This document shows positions 1 through 9,287 of a stretch of DNA of 35,849 bases, in pieces. Below the pieces are notes generated by a model. The model did no database searches. It was not told the origin of the DNA and saw nothing but the letters and a program-made list of their open reading frames with translations. Position 1 is the stretch's first letter. Each line of letters starts with the position of its first letter. Position numbers and translations under genes: made by a program. The DNA is taken from the NCBI GenBank assembly GCA_902528415.1, contig CABZSR010000016.1, positions 1 to 35,849 of the forward strand, written 5' to 3'. This DNA is from an uncultured SAR116 cluster alpha proteobacterium. Its GTDB lineage: Bacteria; Pseudomonadota; Alphaproteobacteria; Puniceispirillales; Marisalimonadaceae.

Positions 1-377
1 GGAATGGATCATATGGAAGGTACATCAGAATAAGACACACAGGAACTTATAAAACTGCTTACGCTCATTTATCTGGATTTAATAAAAATATACGTATTGG
101 TAAAAGAGTATTACAAGGTAAAATTATAGGGTACGTAGGAAGCAGTGGCAGGTCAACTGGACCACATTTGCACTACGAAGTATTAAGGAATAATAAACAA
201 ATTAACCCAGTAAAAATAAAATTACCAGCAGGTAAAAATGTTTCTAAAAAGGATATACATGATTATAAGAGACACATTCAAAATATTCTTAATCAAAAGA
301 TAGCTCTTGAGAAATCAATTCAAAATGAAAAAATTGCTACAAATGAACTTATTAATAAGAACTCTAAGTTAAATTAA
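1..377 (+). CDS. M23 family murein metallopeptidase, C-terminal part
   Basis: The frame is open from the left edge, so the start lies outside the window. The visible 124 or so residues are the end of a LytM/M23 lysostaphin-type domain: a segment reading YGRYIRIRHTGTYKTAYAHL, then GYVGSSGRSTGPHLHYEV. The H in AYAHL and the HLHYE motif are typical zinc and catalytic positions of M23 endopeptidases, which cut peptidoglycan cross-bridges in the periplasm. A lysine-rich tail of about 50 residues follows and could be a coiled or cell-wall-binding extension. Signal peptide and upstream domains cannot be judged. The gene converges on clpB with only four bases between stops. Catalytic competence is inferred from the HLH motif only. 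Confidence 0.85.
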   Translation, partial: NGSYGRYIRIRHTGTYKTAYAHLSGFNKNIRIGKRVLQGKIIGYVGSSGRSTGPHLHYEVLRNNKQINPVKIKLPAGKNVSKKDIHDYKRHIQNILNQKIALEKSIQNEKIATNELINKNSKLN

Positions 378-381
378 CATT

Positions 382-2952
382 TTACTTAACATTTACTCGA
401 ATAATATTATCTACAGCACTAATTAAGATTGTATCACCATTTTTAACTGCGTCATTAATTATAAGTTTGCTTATTTCGTCTTCTATAACACTTCTAATTT
501 TTCGTTTAATTGGCCTTGCACCATATTCAGGATCGTATCCAAGTAGGGCGATCGTATCAGTAACTTCATTCTCCCATTCTATAAAAAAGTTATTCGATAT
601 TAATCGTTTTTTAAGGTAATTTAATTGTATTTCTACAATTTTACTAACATGGGACTTGCCTAATTTAGAAAAAAATAAAATTTCATCTAATCTATTTAAA
701 AATTCTGGGGCAAATTTAAATTTAACAGAATCCATTACTTTTTGCCTAATTAGTTTTTCTTTTGCATTGTCTTTACTAAAATTCACATTAGTATTGAAAT
801 GCTTTGCACCCACATTGCTTGTCATAATTATAATAGTATTTGTGAAATCTACAGTTTTACCATGACTATCGGTTAATCTGCCGTCATCCATTACTTGTAA
901 AAGTAAATTCAAAACATCCCCGTGAGCTTTTTCTACTTCATCAAAAAGTATTACCCTATATGGTCTTCTTCTAACTGCTTCAGTTAAAACACCTCCTTCG
1001 TCATAACCAATGTAGCCTGGAGGGGCTCCAATTAACCTAGAAACAGTGTGCTTTTCCATATATTCAGACATATCTATTCTTATAAGAGCATCCTTTTTAT
1101 TAAATAAGAATTCTGCTAAATTTTTAGCTGTTTCAGTTTTACCTACACCAGTTGATCCTAAAAATAAGAACGAACCTATAGGGCTAGTCCCGTCACTTAT
1201 TCCAACTCTAGAGCGAATAATTGTTTTAGCAATTGCGCTAATTATATAATCTTGACCAATTATTGATTTTTTTAATTCCATCTCAATATTTAATAATTTT
1301 GTACGTTCAAACTCCAACATTTTTTCTACAGGTATACCTGTCCATTTTGACACTACTTTAGCAACGTCATCTTCCGTTACTGTTGTGTTTACCAGATCGT
1401 CTAAAACTTTAGACTCTAATATCATTTTTTCTAAATTTGGTATAATTTGATAAGAGAGTTCTCCAGCTCTATCCCAATTACCTTTTCTTTTTTCTATCTC
1501 TAATTCGTTTCTATATGTCTCAAGTTGAATTTTTCTTTCTTGCTCTTCTTCTATAATTCTTTTGCTTGATTTCCATTTCTCTGTTTCTTTTTTAGAAATC
1601 ACTCGTAATTCTTTTAATTCTGAGTCCACTTTTAATATTCTATCGTTCGATGGTTGATTATTTTCTTTTTTTAAAGCTTTTTTTTCTATTTGTAATTGTA
1701 TTATCCTCCTATCAATTTCATCTAATGAGTCTGGCTTTGAATCAATTTCAATCCGTTTACGACTAGCTGCCTCATCAATTAAATCAATAGCTTTGTCTGG
1801 CAAATATCTATCATTAATGTACTGTGATGATAAATTTACTGAAGCTGTCAAGGCCTTGTCTGAAATAGCAATCCCATGAAACAATTCATATCTCTCTTTG
1901 AGACCTCTCATCATTGAGATAGAATTTTCAATATCAGGTTCATCAATATAAACTTGTTGAAAACGCCTTTCTAGAGCTTTGTCTTTTTCAATATATTTCC
2001 TATATTCATCAAAAGTGGTTGCACCCACACAATGCAACTCTCCTCTTGCTAATGCTGGTTTAAATATATTAGAAGCATCAAGTGAGCCATCTACACCCCC
2101 AGCACCAACTAATGAATGGAGTTCGTCGATAAATAATATAATTTTATCTTTTTGCTTTTCTATTTCAATTAATAAAGATTTTAATCTTTCTTCAAAATCA
2201 CCTCTAAATTTTGCTCCTGCTAAAATACTAGCTAAATCTAAAGAAAATATTTCTTTACCTTTTAGTTTTTCAGGAACATCGTCATTTCCTATTCTAATTG
2301 CCAGACCCTCTACGACCGCAGTCTTACCAACACCTGGCTCACCAATTAAAACTGGATTATTTTTTGTTCTTCTAGACAAAACTTGGATGAGTCTTCTTAT
2401 TTCTTCATCTCTTCCTATAACAGGATCTAATGAACCTTTTTTTGCATTATCCGTTAAGTTGGTTGCAAATCTATTTAATGCATCAAAACCCGATTCAGCA
2501 TTGTCATTCATAGCTTTTTTGCCTTTCCTAAATTTTTTAATTTCATTTTGTAGTTTACTAAAAGTAATATTATGGTTTGATAAAATGTCTTGAACCTGAT
2601 CGTTCATCACTGTAAAAGATAATAATAAAATTTCTTGAGTAATAATTCTATCACCAAACTCTTTCATTAACTTCTTAGAAGTTTTTAAAAGTATTATTAC
2701 ACTCTCGTCAGCTTTTTCGTATTGGCTTGAAAAATTATATTTTTTTAAAAGTAGGCTTATTTGTTTTTTAATTAAGCTAATGTTTGGATTTAATTTAGTT
2801 AAAAAATCTTTAATATATTTTTCTAAATCATTTAATAAAATAAAGAGTATATGATTAGAAGTGAAAACTTCATTATTTTTTACGGCTAGTTTATAAGCCG
2901 AGTTAAATACATTTTTTGACCTATCTGAAAGTTGGTTTATTAAACTATCTAT
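382..2952 (-). CDS. clpB: ClpB disaggregase, full-length frame with no normal start codon
   Basis: ClpB is a hexameric AAA+ disaggregase that extracts proteins from aggregates together with DnaK. Counting from an ATA codon at 2952 gives 856 residues, almost the E. coli length. Visible parts are a Clp N domain (1-147), Walker A GEPGVGKT (204-211), Walker B ILFIDE (272-277), a coiled-coil M domain (about 395-520) that separates ClpB from ClpA, VSKWTGIPVEKM, a second Walker A GSTGVGKT (599-606), and the pore loop APPGYIGYDEGG. The oddity is the start. The frame is open back to a TAA at 2968-2970 and carries the N domain, but the first ATG, GTG or TTG is the ATG at 2667, in the middle of that domain. 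Either ATA (or another weak codon) initiates, or the sequence carries an error or mutation. A further ATG at 2511 matches the internal start known in E. coli ClpB. Family assignment is firm; the start is not. Confidence 0.9.
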   Translation of the reverse strand: MDSLINQLSDRSKNVFNSAYKLAVKNNEVFTSNHILFILLNDLEKYIKDFLTKLNPNISLIKKQISLLLKKYNFSSQYEKADESVIILLKTSKKLMKEFGDRIITQEILLLSFTVMNDQVQDILSNHNITFSKLQNEIKKFRKGKKAMNDNAESGFDALNRFATNLTDNAKKGSLDPVIGRDEEIRRLIQVLSRRTKNNPVLIGEPGVGKTAVVEGLAIRIGNDDVPEKLKGKEIFSLDLASILAGAKFRGDFEERLKSLLIEIEKQKDKIILFIDELHSLVGAGGVDGSLDASNIFKPALARGELHCVGATTFDEYRKYIEKDKALERRFQQVYIDEPDIENSISMMRGLKERYELFHGIAISDKALTASVNLSSQYINDRYLPDKAIDLIDEAASRKRIEIDSKPDSLDEIDRRIIQLQIEKKALKKENNQPSNDRILKVDSELKELRVISKKETEKWKSSKRIIEEEQERKIQLETYRNELEIEKRKGNWDRAGELSYQIIPNLEKMILESKVLDDLVNTTVTEDDVAKVVSKWTGIPVEKMLEFERTKLLNIEMELKKSIIGQDYIISAIAKTIIRSRVGISDGTSPIGSFLFLGSTGVGKTETAKNLAEFLFNKKDALIRIDMSEYMEKHTVSRLIGAPPGYIGYDEGGVLTEAVRRRPYRVILFDEVEKAHGDVLNLLLQVMDDGRLTDSHGKTVDFTNTIIIMTSNVGAKHFNTNVNFSKDNAKEKLIRQKVMDSVKFKFAPEFLNRLDEILFFSKLGKSHVSKIVEIQLNYLKKRLISNNFFIEWENEVTDTIALLGYDPEYGARPIKRKIRSVIEDEISKLIINDAVKNGDTILISAVDNIIRVNVK
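2509..2529 (-). promoter_or_regulatory. Candidate internal ribosome binding site and start for short ClpB
   Basis: On the minus strand AGGAAAGG (2529-2522) lies ten bases before an in-frame ATG (2511-2509). The encoded start, MNDNAESGFDALNRF, aligns with the E. coli ClpB internal start region (VNDQGAEDQ, initiated at GTG codon 149), which yields the N-domain-less isoform. The site is seen in the sequence; its use is inferred. Confidence 0.45.
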
Positions 2953-3026
2953 TACACTTACCCGTAATTATTAGTTATATATGTGGTGATTTATTAAAAT
3001 TTTTCAATATAAAATTCAACATAATT

Positions 3027-3049
3027 AATATTTTTAAAACAAAAATATT
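3027..3049 (-). repeat. A/T-only inverted repeat between DUF4167 and clpB
   Basis: A perfect 9-base inverted repeat, AATATTTTT and AAAAATATT, flanks a 5-base loop in the 110-base gap downstream of the DUF4167 gene. With no G-C pair and no T-run after it on the minus strand, it is a poor intrinsic terminator. It may be a weak pause or processing hairpin, or chance in AT-rich DNA. Confidence 0.25.
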
Positions 3050-3062
3050 TACTTCATTACAG

Positions 3063-3554
3063 TTAAACTAATAGATTATTGCTATTTGTATTTTCTTTTT
3101 TATCTGTGTTAAGATCTTTGTTTTCAATATTATTTTCGGCTTCTTTCATTTCGTTTTCTCTAATTTGAAAACCTCTTTTTCGCCTTGGTGGCCTTTTATC
3201 ATTTTTGTCTGTTTCAGCTTCAGAAAGAGCATCTTCACTTGACTGTGTTTCATTTTTAATTCTTGTTTCTTTCGCTTCGTTATTTATTTCTATTTCTTTC
3301 TGGAGTCTATGATAATGATCAGCAAATTGTAGGAAAGATTCTGCCAATATTCTATCATCCGAAGATGCAGCATCAGATGCAAGACTAATATACTTCTCAC
3401 TTAATTGAGAAACTGAGCCTCTTTGGCGACCATCAGGTCCTGCGCTATCAATGACGGTATTTTTATTTAAGTTTCCATTATAATTTCCGTTGCCAAAGTT
3501 TCTACGATTAGATCCACGGTTTTGGCGACGACGCCCATTATTTTGCTGTCTCAT
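3063..3554 (-). CDS. DUF4167 protein, basic N-terminus
   Basis: This is a 163-residue alphaproteobacterial DUF4167 protein. The first 35 residues are rich in R, N, G and Q (RRRQNRGSNRRN), an RNA-binding-like composition. Residues 40-95 hold the conserved part, with IDSAGPDGRQRGSVSQLSEK and a following helix ending FADHYHRLQ. The rest is charged and low in complexity. Many family members are longer, so this is a trimmed version. The ATG has a good AGGA four to five bases upstream. Position between prmC and clpB is the usual alphaproteobacterial order. The molecular function is unknown; a nucleic-acid or ribosome-related role is a guess from composition and neighbours. Confidence 0.85.
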   Translation of the reverse strand: MRQQNNGRRRQNRGSNRRNFGNGNYNGNLNKNTVIDSAGPDGRQRGSVSQLSEKYISLASDAASSDDRILAESFLQFADHYHRLQKEIEINNEAKETRIKNETQSSEDALSEAETDKNDKRPPRRKRGFQIRENEMKEAENNIENKDLNTDKKENTNSNNLLV

Positions 3555-3732
3555 AATTTTCCTAAAAATTTAAGCTTTTTTTTTATTAATACAATACTTT
3601 ATATAAAAGTGTTAGGAGCTCTTTTTTCAACCAATAGCTCAATAATTCAAAATTTAAGGTTTAAAAATAAGAATTTAACTTACATTATATATTTATATAA
3701 ACTTTTTTTGATTTAGCCAAGCATTAAAAAAA
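3555..3732. other. Longest intergenic gap, nothing recognised
   Basis: This is 178 bases between prmC and DUF4167, both minus strand. It is AT-rich with several A and T runs and a GAGCTC palindrome near 3617. I see no RNA gene, convincing small gene or G-C-containing terminator. It probably holds the DUF4167 promoter, but no clear -35/-10 pair was found. Confidence 0.4.
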
Positions 3733-4620
3733 TTATTTGATATTAAATATAATCACCCTATTTATATTTGATAAATCTTTTTTGTACCCAACAGAAAAAA
3801 GTCCATTCTGCAAACCTATTTTTGATACTAAATTTTCTTGACCTTTGCCTATTTCAACAAATATTTTCCCATCAGGCTCTAATAAATTTTTAACCTTTGG
3901 GATTATAGACCTGTAAGCATCTAAACCGTCATAACCTCCATCCAATGCTAGAATAGGATCGTATTCTCTTACTTCTGTTTCCAAAAACTTAATTTCATTG
4001 GAGGGTATATATGGAGGGTTAGTTACAATTATATCAAACTTTGTCTTATCTGTAAAATTTAATAACTTTGTATCCCAATCATCTGTATGCCAATCCAAAT
4101 TAATATATTTTAATCTACCTTTTAATCTAAATTGATGCGAGTTTTTCTTAACAATATTAAGAGACTTTTTGGATTTATCTACAAAGATTATTGATGCATT
4201 TTCATATTCTTCTAACAACGATAAACCCAAACAGCCAGAACCAGATCCTAAATCTAAAATTTTTAATAATGAGGTACTATCAGAAAAATGTTTTAGAACC
4301 GTTTCTACTATTATTTCAGAATCAGGTCTTGGATCAAGAGTCTCTTCATCAAGGATAAACTCTCTTTTCCAAAAATTTCTTCTATTTAAAATTCTTGATA
4401 CAGGTTTACCTTCTTCTCTTTTTTTCACTAGGTTTTGAAATTTTATTATTTGATTTTGTGAAATATAAACTTCTTGATGAGTATAAACTGTATTATTTTT
4501 TTTTAGAATTCGAGAAAGTAATAACCTGCAGTCTAAACTAGGAGTTTTAAAACCTAATTTTTTTAATTTTTCAACTTCGTATTTAATCAAATTATAGACA
4601 TCAATTTTTTTTTTATTCAT
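3733..4620 (-). CDS. prmC: PrmC, release factor glutamine methyltransferase
   Basis: PrmC methylates the glutamine of the GGQ motif in peptide-chain release factors, using S-adenosylmethionine. The protein is 295 residues, normal for the family. An N-terminal helical domain (1-90) precedes a Rossmann methyltransferase with motif [11 protein letters not shown] (121-130) and the diagnostic NPPY (201-204), followed by the typical [10 protein letters not shown]. The ATG overlaps the end of prfA by eight bases, so the enzyme and its substrate are translationally coupled, as is common in bacteria. No missing residues were noted. Confidence 0.97.
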   Translation of the reverse strand: MNKKKIDVYNLIKYEVEKLKKLGFKTPSLDCRLLLSRILKKNNTVYTHQEVYISQNQIIKFQNLVKKREEGKPVSRILNRRNFWKREFILDEETLDPRPDSEIIVETVLKHFSDSTSLLKILDLGSGSGCLGLSLLEEYENASIIFVDKSKKSLNIVKKNSHQFRLKGRLKYINLDWHTDDWDTKLLNFTDKTKFDIIVTNPPYIPSNEIKFLETEVREYDPILALDGGYDGLDAYRSIIPKVKNLLEPDGKIFVEIGKGQENLVSKIGLQNGLFSVGYKKDLSNINRVIIFNIK

Positions 4621-5689
4621 TTGATGCTAGCTTTAAGCTTCTATCTTCAACTACGAGGGCATCAATTAATTCGTCAAGGGCTTCACCTTGCAAAACTTTA
4701 TCTAACTTATGCAAAGTTAAATTTATCCTGTGGTCAGTAACTCTTCCTTGAGGAAAATTATAAGTTCTTATTCTTTCTGACCTATCGCCTGAACCAACTT
4801 GATCTTTTCTAGAGGAAGATCTCTGATCTTGCTGCTTCTGTCTTTCAGTTTCATATAGTCTAGATAGAAGTATTTTCATAGCTTTTGCTCTATTCTTATG
4901 CTGTGATTTTTCATCTTGTTGACTTACAACTATCCCAGAAGGTAGATGGGTAATCCTTACGGCTGAGTCTGTAGTATTTACGGATTGGCCACCAGGTCCA
5001 CTAGACCTGAAAACATCAATTCTAAGATCTTTCTCTTCAATAGAAATTTCTAAGTCTTCTGCTTCAGGAAGCACAGCTACTGTAGCTGCAGAAGTATGTA
5101 TTCTCCCACTCGTTTCAGTAGTTGGAACTCTTTGAACTCTATGAACACCTGACTCAAACTTCAATCTTCCAAAGACTCCATTTCCTAGGATATTGGCTTG
5201 AGCCTCTTTATAGCCTCCAACACTGGTTTCGGAAACTTCCATGACATCAAATTTCCATTTATGCTTTGCTGATAGTTTCTCATACATCGAGAAAAGATCT
5301 GACGCAAAAAGCCCCGCTTCATCACCTCCAGTTCCAGCTCTTACCTCAATGATAACGTTTCGAGTGTCGTCTTTATCTTTTGGTAATAATGCAAATTGTA
5401 TATCTCTCTCAAGAACGCTAATTTCCTCTTTTAAAAATTCAAACTCACCAAGAGCAACCTTTTTAATATCATCATCCGCCTTATTATCATTAAGTATTTC
5501 ACCAAGGTCTAATAATTCTTGCAGCATGACATCCTTTTTTTTGGCAAGGTCAGTTACAGGTTTGATGTCAGACAACTCCTTTGACAATTCAGCTAGTTCT
5601 AATGGTTTTAAATTGAATGAATTAACAAGCAACTGTTCAATCTCAGCCTCTCTTTGTATAATTTTATCAATATTATTTTTTAAACTCAA
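4613..5689 (-). CDS. prfA: Peptide chain release factor 1
   Basis: RF1 recognises UAA and UAG and triggers peptide release. The protein is 358 residues, full length. The GGQ motif is at 233-235 in [17 protein letters not shown]. The codon-reading PxT tripeptide is P189-T-T191 in [15 protein letters not shown], which marks RF1 rather than RF2. RAGTGGDEA (117-125) is also conserved. The start appears to be TTG (5689), six bases after a GGAG; no ATG gives a full N-terminus. It sits 12 bases after hisS and overlaps prmC, so the three are probably one operon. Confidence 0.97.
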   Translation of the reverse strand: MSLKNNIDKIIQREAEIEQLLVNSFNLKPLELAELSKELSDIKPVTDLAKKKDVMLQELLDLGEILNDNKADDDIKKVALGEFEFLKEEISVLERDIQFALLPKDKDDTRNVIIEVRAGTGGDEAGLFASDLFSMYEKLSAKHKWKFDVMEVSETSVGGYKEAQANILGNGVFGRLKFESGVHRVQRVPTTETSGRIHTSAATVAVLPEAEDLEISIEEKDLRIDVFRSSGPGGQSVNTTDSAVRITHLPSGIVVSQQDEKSQHKNRAKAMKILLSRLYETERQKQQDQRSSSRKDQVGSGDRSERIRTYNFPQGRVTDHRINLTLHKLDKVLQGEALDELIDALVVEDRSLKLASNE

Positions 5690-5701
5690 ACTTAGCTCCA
5701 G

Positions 5702-6952
5702 TTAATTATTTAATGTTTTTTTTAAAATTTTTATTCCTTGATTTAAATCTATTAACTCCTCCAAGCCTGATGATAGATTTTTTAATTTAATAACCTTTTT
5801 AGCCACTTCTTCTTCACCAAGTAAGATTGCATATGATGCATTAATTTTGTTTGCTCTTTTAAATTTTTTAGACATATTTCCTGTATAAATTATCTCAACT
5901 TTAAAACCTTGATTAACCAATTCATTCATTATTGGAAGCAAAAAATGATTATGAACCTCATTTTGAGCCATTAATACTATGTCAGGATTATTGACATATT
6001 CACTTTGAACCATCAATGCTAGTCTTTCTATTCCTGCTGCCCAACCAACTCCAGCAACATCTGCTCCACCAAGCATTTTAGACAGACCATCATATCTTCC
6101 TCCTGCTAAGACTGTTCCTTGAGCGCCTAATTGATCTGTAATAAATTCAAAAGCAGTGTGACAATAATAATCTAACCCTCTAACAAGATTTTTATCTATT
6201 ACATATTTGATTTTTAAAACATTTAATCCTTCACAGACATTTTGAAATCTTTCTTTCGATGCCTCGTTCAAATAATCTAAGACATTCGGAGCATTAATTA
6301 ATATTTTTTTGTCAATTTCATTTTTACTATCAAGTATTCTAAGAGGGTTTTCAGACAATCTTTTAATACTATCTTTTGAAAGTTGAAATTTATAATCATT
6401 CAAATAATTCATCAAAACTTTTCTATAGGTGAGTCTACTATCAGTGTCACCAAGAGAATTAATTTTTAGAGTAATTTTATCTGTTACATTTAATTTCTTT
6501 AAGAATTCATAACCTAAAGATATTACCTCAATATCTGCCATTGAGTTACTTATTCCAATACATTCTACACCAAATTGTTTAAATTGCCTAAGTCTTCCCT
6601 TCTGAGGCCTTTCATATCTAAACATAGGACCAAAATAAGAGAATCTTTGAGGTATGTCTTGAACTAATCCAGCATTTAAAAATGCTCTTACTACGCCAGA
6701 AGTTCCTTCTGGCCTTAACATTAATTCGTCATCACTTCTATCTTTAAAAATGTAGTTCTCTTTTGTTACAATATCGCTTGATTTGCCAAGTGGTTTTTTA
6801 AAAACTTCCGAAAACTCAAATATTGGTATTTCTATTTCAGAGTAGCAATATTTACTAGAAACGTTTAATCCCGCTTTTATTACTTTTTTGTGTTTGTGTA
6901 ATGCGTCAGGTAAAAGATCATGTACACCTCTTACCGTTCTAAGTTTTTCCAT
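5702..6952 (-). CDS. hisS: Histidyl-tRNA synthetase
   Basis: This is a class II synthetase that charges tRNA-His. At 416 residues the length is normal. Motif 2 is FRYERPQKGRLRQF (111-124), the ATP-binding LRPEGTSG is at 79-86, the histidine-specific LVRGLDYY is at 257-264, and motif 3 GWAAGIERLAL is at 303-313. A C-terminal anticodon-binding domain covers about 325-416. The ATG at 6952 follows AGGA with about seven bases of spacing. The gene lies 30 bases after ispG and just before prfA. Confidence 0.97.
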   Translation of the reverse strand: MEKLRTVRGVHDLLPDALHKHKKVIKAGLNVSSKYCYSEIEIPIFEFSEVFKKPLGKSSDIVTKENYIFKDRSDDELMLRPEGTSGVVRAFLNAGLVQDIPQRFSYFGPMFRYERPQKGRLRQFKQFGVECIGISNSMADIEVISLGYEFLKKLNVTDKITLKINSLGDTDSRLTYRKVLMNYLNDYKFQLSKDSIKRLSENPLRILDSKNEIDKKILINAPNVLDYLNEASKERFQNVCEGLNVLKIKYVIDKNLVRGLDYYCHTAFEFITDQLGAQGTVLAGGRYDGLSKMLGGADVAGVGWAAGIERLALMVQSEYVNNPDIVLMAQNEVHNHFLLPIMNELVNQGFKVEIIYTGNMSKKFKRANKINASYAILLGEEEVAKKVIKLKNLSSGLEELIDLNQGIKILKKTLNN

Positions 6953-6982
6953 TATAATCCTATAAGATATGAATTAATTGAA

Positions 6983-8080
6983 CTAAGTTAATTTTCTCTG
7001 TTCAATTTTATTTTGAACAAAATTTACTATATAATCAGCAACATTTTCATTTCTAATTATGTGATCCGTGATACCATTTACATAAATTTGATGAGTACCT
7101 TTCCCACCACCTGTCAATCCAATATCTGTTTCTTTAGCTTCTCCAGGACCATTCACAATGCAGCCAATAATTGATACTGTGATTGATTCAGAAATATGCT
7201 CGAGCCTTTGTTCTACTTCTTGAACAGTTTTAATAACATCAAATTGTTGTCTAGCACATGAAGGACAAGAAATAACGGTTACTCCCCTTCTTCTTAATCC
7301 TAATGACTTTAACATTTCGTAACCAACTTTAACTTCTTCAGAAGGATGCGCAGACAATGAGACCCTAATGGTATCTCCTATTCCAGACCATAACAAATTA
7401 CCAAGACCAATTGATGACTTAACTGTTCCTGCTCTTAGGCTTCCTGCTTCTGTAATACCTATGTGCAAAGGACAATTATCTAGGTCTGCTAATTGTGTAT
7501 AAGCTGCAACTGCTAGAAAAACATCTGAAGCTTTTACGCTTATTTTATAATCATGGAAGTCATGCTCTTTTAATATCCGAATATGGTCTAATGCCGATTC
7601 TACAAGAGCTTCAGGTGTTGGTTCACCGTATTTTTCTAAGATATTTTTTTCTAAAGAGCCGGCGTTCACACCTATTCTTATTGAAGTTTCATTTTGTTTA
7701 GCAGCGCTTATAACTTCTTTGACTTTTTTTATATTACCTATATTACCAGGATTAATTCTTAAACAAGCAGCACCAGCATCAGCTGCTTCAATTGCTCTCA
7801 AATAATGAAAATGTATGTCGGCCACAATAGGTATTGGGGATAATTTAACAATTTCCTTTAGAGCTTTAGTAGATTCTTTGTCTGGGCATGACACCCTGAT
7901 AATGTCTGCTCCAGCGTCTGCAGATAAATTAATTTGTTCTAATGTTGCATTAATATCTTTAGTTAGAGTATTAGTCATTGTCTGGACACTAATTGGAGCT
8001 TCACCACCAACAAAAACATTACCAACCTTAATCATTCTAGATTTTCTTCGTTCTATATGCCTGTATGGCCTTATATTCAT
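6983..8080 (-). CDS. ispG: IspG (GcpE), MEP-pathway iron-sulfur enzyme
   Basis: IspG reduces methylerythritol cyclodiphosphate to HMBPP in isoprenoid synthesis, using a [4Fe-4S] cluster and a flavodoxin or ferredoxin donor. The protein is 365 residues. A TIM-barrel N-terminal half carries [12 protein letters not shown] and [11 protein letters not shown]. The C-terminal half holds the cluster cysteines C272 and C275 (CPSC) and C307 in [10 protein letters not shown], with the catalytic Glu in the same motif. The ATG follows AGGA. It lies between the rodZ-like gene and hisS, the usual alphaproteobacterial order. Confidence 0.97.
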   Translation of the reverse strand: MNIRPYRHIERRKSRMIKVGNVFVGGEAPISVQTMTNTLTKDINATLEQINLSADAGADIIRVSCPDKESTKALKEIVKLSPIPIVADIHFHYLRAIEAADAGAACLRINPGNIGNIKKVKEVISAAKQNETSIRIGVNAGSLEKNILEKYGEPTPEALVESALDHIRILKEHDFHDYKISVKASDVFLAVAAYTQLADLDNCPLHIGITEAGSLRAGTVKSSIGLGNLLWSGIGDTIRVSLSAHPSEEVKVGYEMLKSLGLRRRGVTVISCPSCARQQFDVIKTVQEVEQRLEHISESITVSIIGCIVNGPGEAKETDIGLTGGGKGTHQIYVNGITDHIIRNENVADYIVNFVQNKIEQRKLT

Positions 8081-8126
8081 TGATATGTCCTATAGATTTT
8101 TTTAAGTAAGTTTATTCTTAATAAAT

Positions 8127-9191
8127 CTACTCAGCAGCCAGTGGCACTTTTGAAAATGCCTTTATGTTTAATGGTCGAGCTGTAATAATTTCACCTATAG
8201 CTCCTAACTTTGGGACAATAACATCACCTTGAGATAAAGATAATGCCCCAGCATTGCCCGTATTAAAAGTTAAGCCATTGATATTTGGAACGACATATGT
8301 TTCGCCAGGTCTCATAAGTCTTGTCATTAAAATATTACCATTTAAATCTTCAATTTCTACCCAACTATTGCCAATAGCTTTAAGTACCATTTCATTACTG
8401 GGATCTCTCTCATTAGCTTTTGCTGACATTTCATTAGTTTGCGTTTCAATATTTTTTGTATTAACTGCATTGGAAGAGCTAGAAATTTTTTCATTATTTG
8501 GATAAGAAATAATAGGGTTTTTTATAAGATTTTCTTTAAATTCAGTAATATTTGCTTTTTCTTCCAGCATACTCTGTTTAATTTCATCACCTTCATTTTC
8601 CATCTTCGAAATAATAGAATTTTTAGGGTCAAAATTTTCTTCTATAATTACATAACTACTTTTATCTGTTTCCGTTATTTTTTCAATTTGTTGATCTAAA
8701 ACATTGTTAGATGACATGTTAATTGCATTATTTCTGTCAGTATAATACCAACCCGAATAAACAACGAGCGCAATAAAAAAAGATGCAACAGCACCTATTG
8801 GTAAAATCTTATTATTATTAATTTCTGGTGATAGAAATTTATATTCTTCCTTAAAGTTGTCTACTTCTAAACTTTCTTTGAATTCTTGAACTAAAAGATC
8901 GCTATCCAATTTCAACAATCGAGCATACGATCTTACAAATCCAATTTTGTAGGCTGTGCCCGGTAAATCAATCTGTTCACCATTTTCAAAATCTTTGATA
9001 ATCTTAACTCTTACTTTCAGTAAGGCACTAGCCTGTTCTTGTGTAAGACCATTATTTACTCTTGCATCAAGACACAATTTACCTATAGTAGTAAGTTCAA
9101 CATTATCAAAAGCTTCAGTAATCACTTCTGAAATAGTAGAATCTTCGTCTAATAAAGATTTTGATTTATCTTTTTCAATTAAACCGGGCAT
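8127..9191 (-). CDS. RodZ-like membrane protein (HTH, one TM, DUF4115)
   Basis: The protein is 354 residues. A cytoplasmic helix-turn-helix region at about 35-105 (GKLCLDARVNNGLTQEQASA) resembles RodZ, the MreB-binding cell-shape protein. One transmembrane helix spans about 130-150 (LPIGAVASFFIALVVYSGWY). A low-complexity periplasmic linker rich in E, K, N and S covers 155-265. A DUF4115-type beta domain covers about 268-335 (SWVEIEDLNGNIL, RPGETYVVP). Known family members link the MreB cytoskeleton to wall synthesis. The architecture supports the RodZ assignment, but no mreB is in view. The ATG is clear and the gene lies 96 bases after lysC. Confidence 0.85.
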   Translation of the reverse strand: MPGLIEKDKSKSLLDEDSTISEVITEAFDNVELTTIGKLCLDARVNNGLTQEQASALLKVRVKIIKDFENGEQIDLPGTAYKIGFVRSYARLLKLDSDLLVQEFKESLEVDNFKEEYKFLSPEINNNKILPIGAVASFFIALVVYSGWYYTDRNNAINMSSNNVLDQQIEKITETDKSSYVIIEENFDPKNSIISKMENEGDEIKQSMLEEKANITEFKENLIKNPIISYPNNEKISSSSNAVNTKNIETQTNEMSAKANERDPSNEMVLKAIGNSWVEIEDLNGNILMTRLMRPGETYVVPNINGLTFNTGNAGALSLSQGDVIVPKLGAIGEIITARPLNIKAFSKVPLAAE

Positions 9192-9287
9192 ACAATCTCC
9201 TAAAGATATTTCATTTTATAATGAGATACCTTTTAAATCAACAATTGTTTTAACGGCTCAAATTTTAAAAAATTTACTTAATAGATA

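Noticed and set aside
1979-2593. 204-codon plus-strand open frame inside clpB
   Set aside because: It is antisense to the conserved ClpB ATPase domain, with low-complexity S/F-rich translation, typical of a shadow frame.
4613-5689. Altered stop-codon specificity of RF1 because PxT is PTT
   Set aside because: The middle residue of PxT varies in RF1; both fixed residues and GGQ are present.
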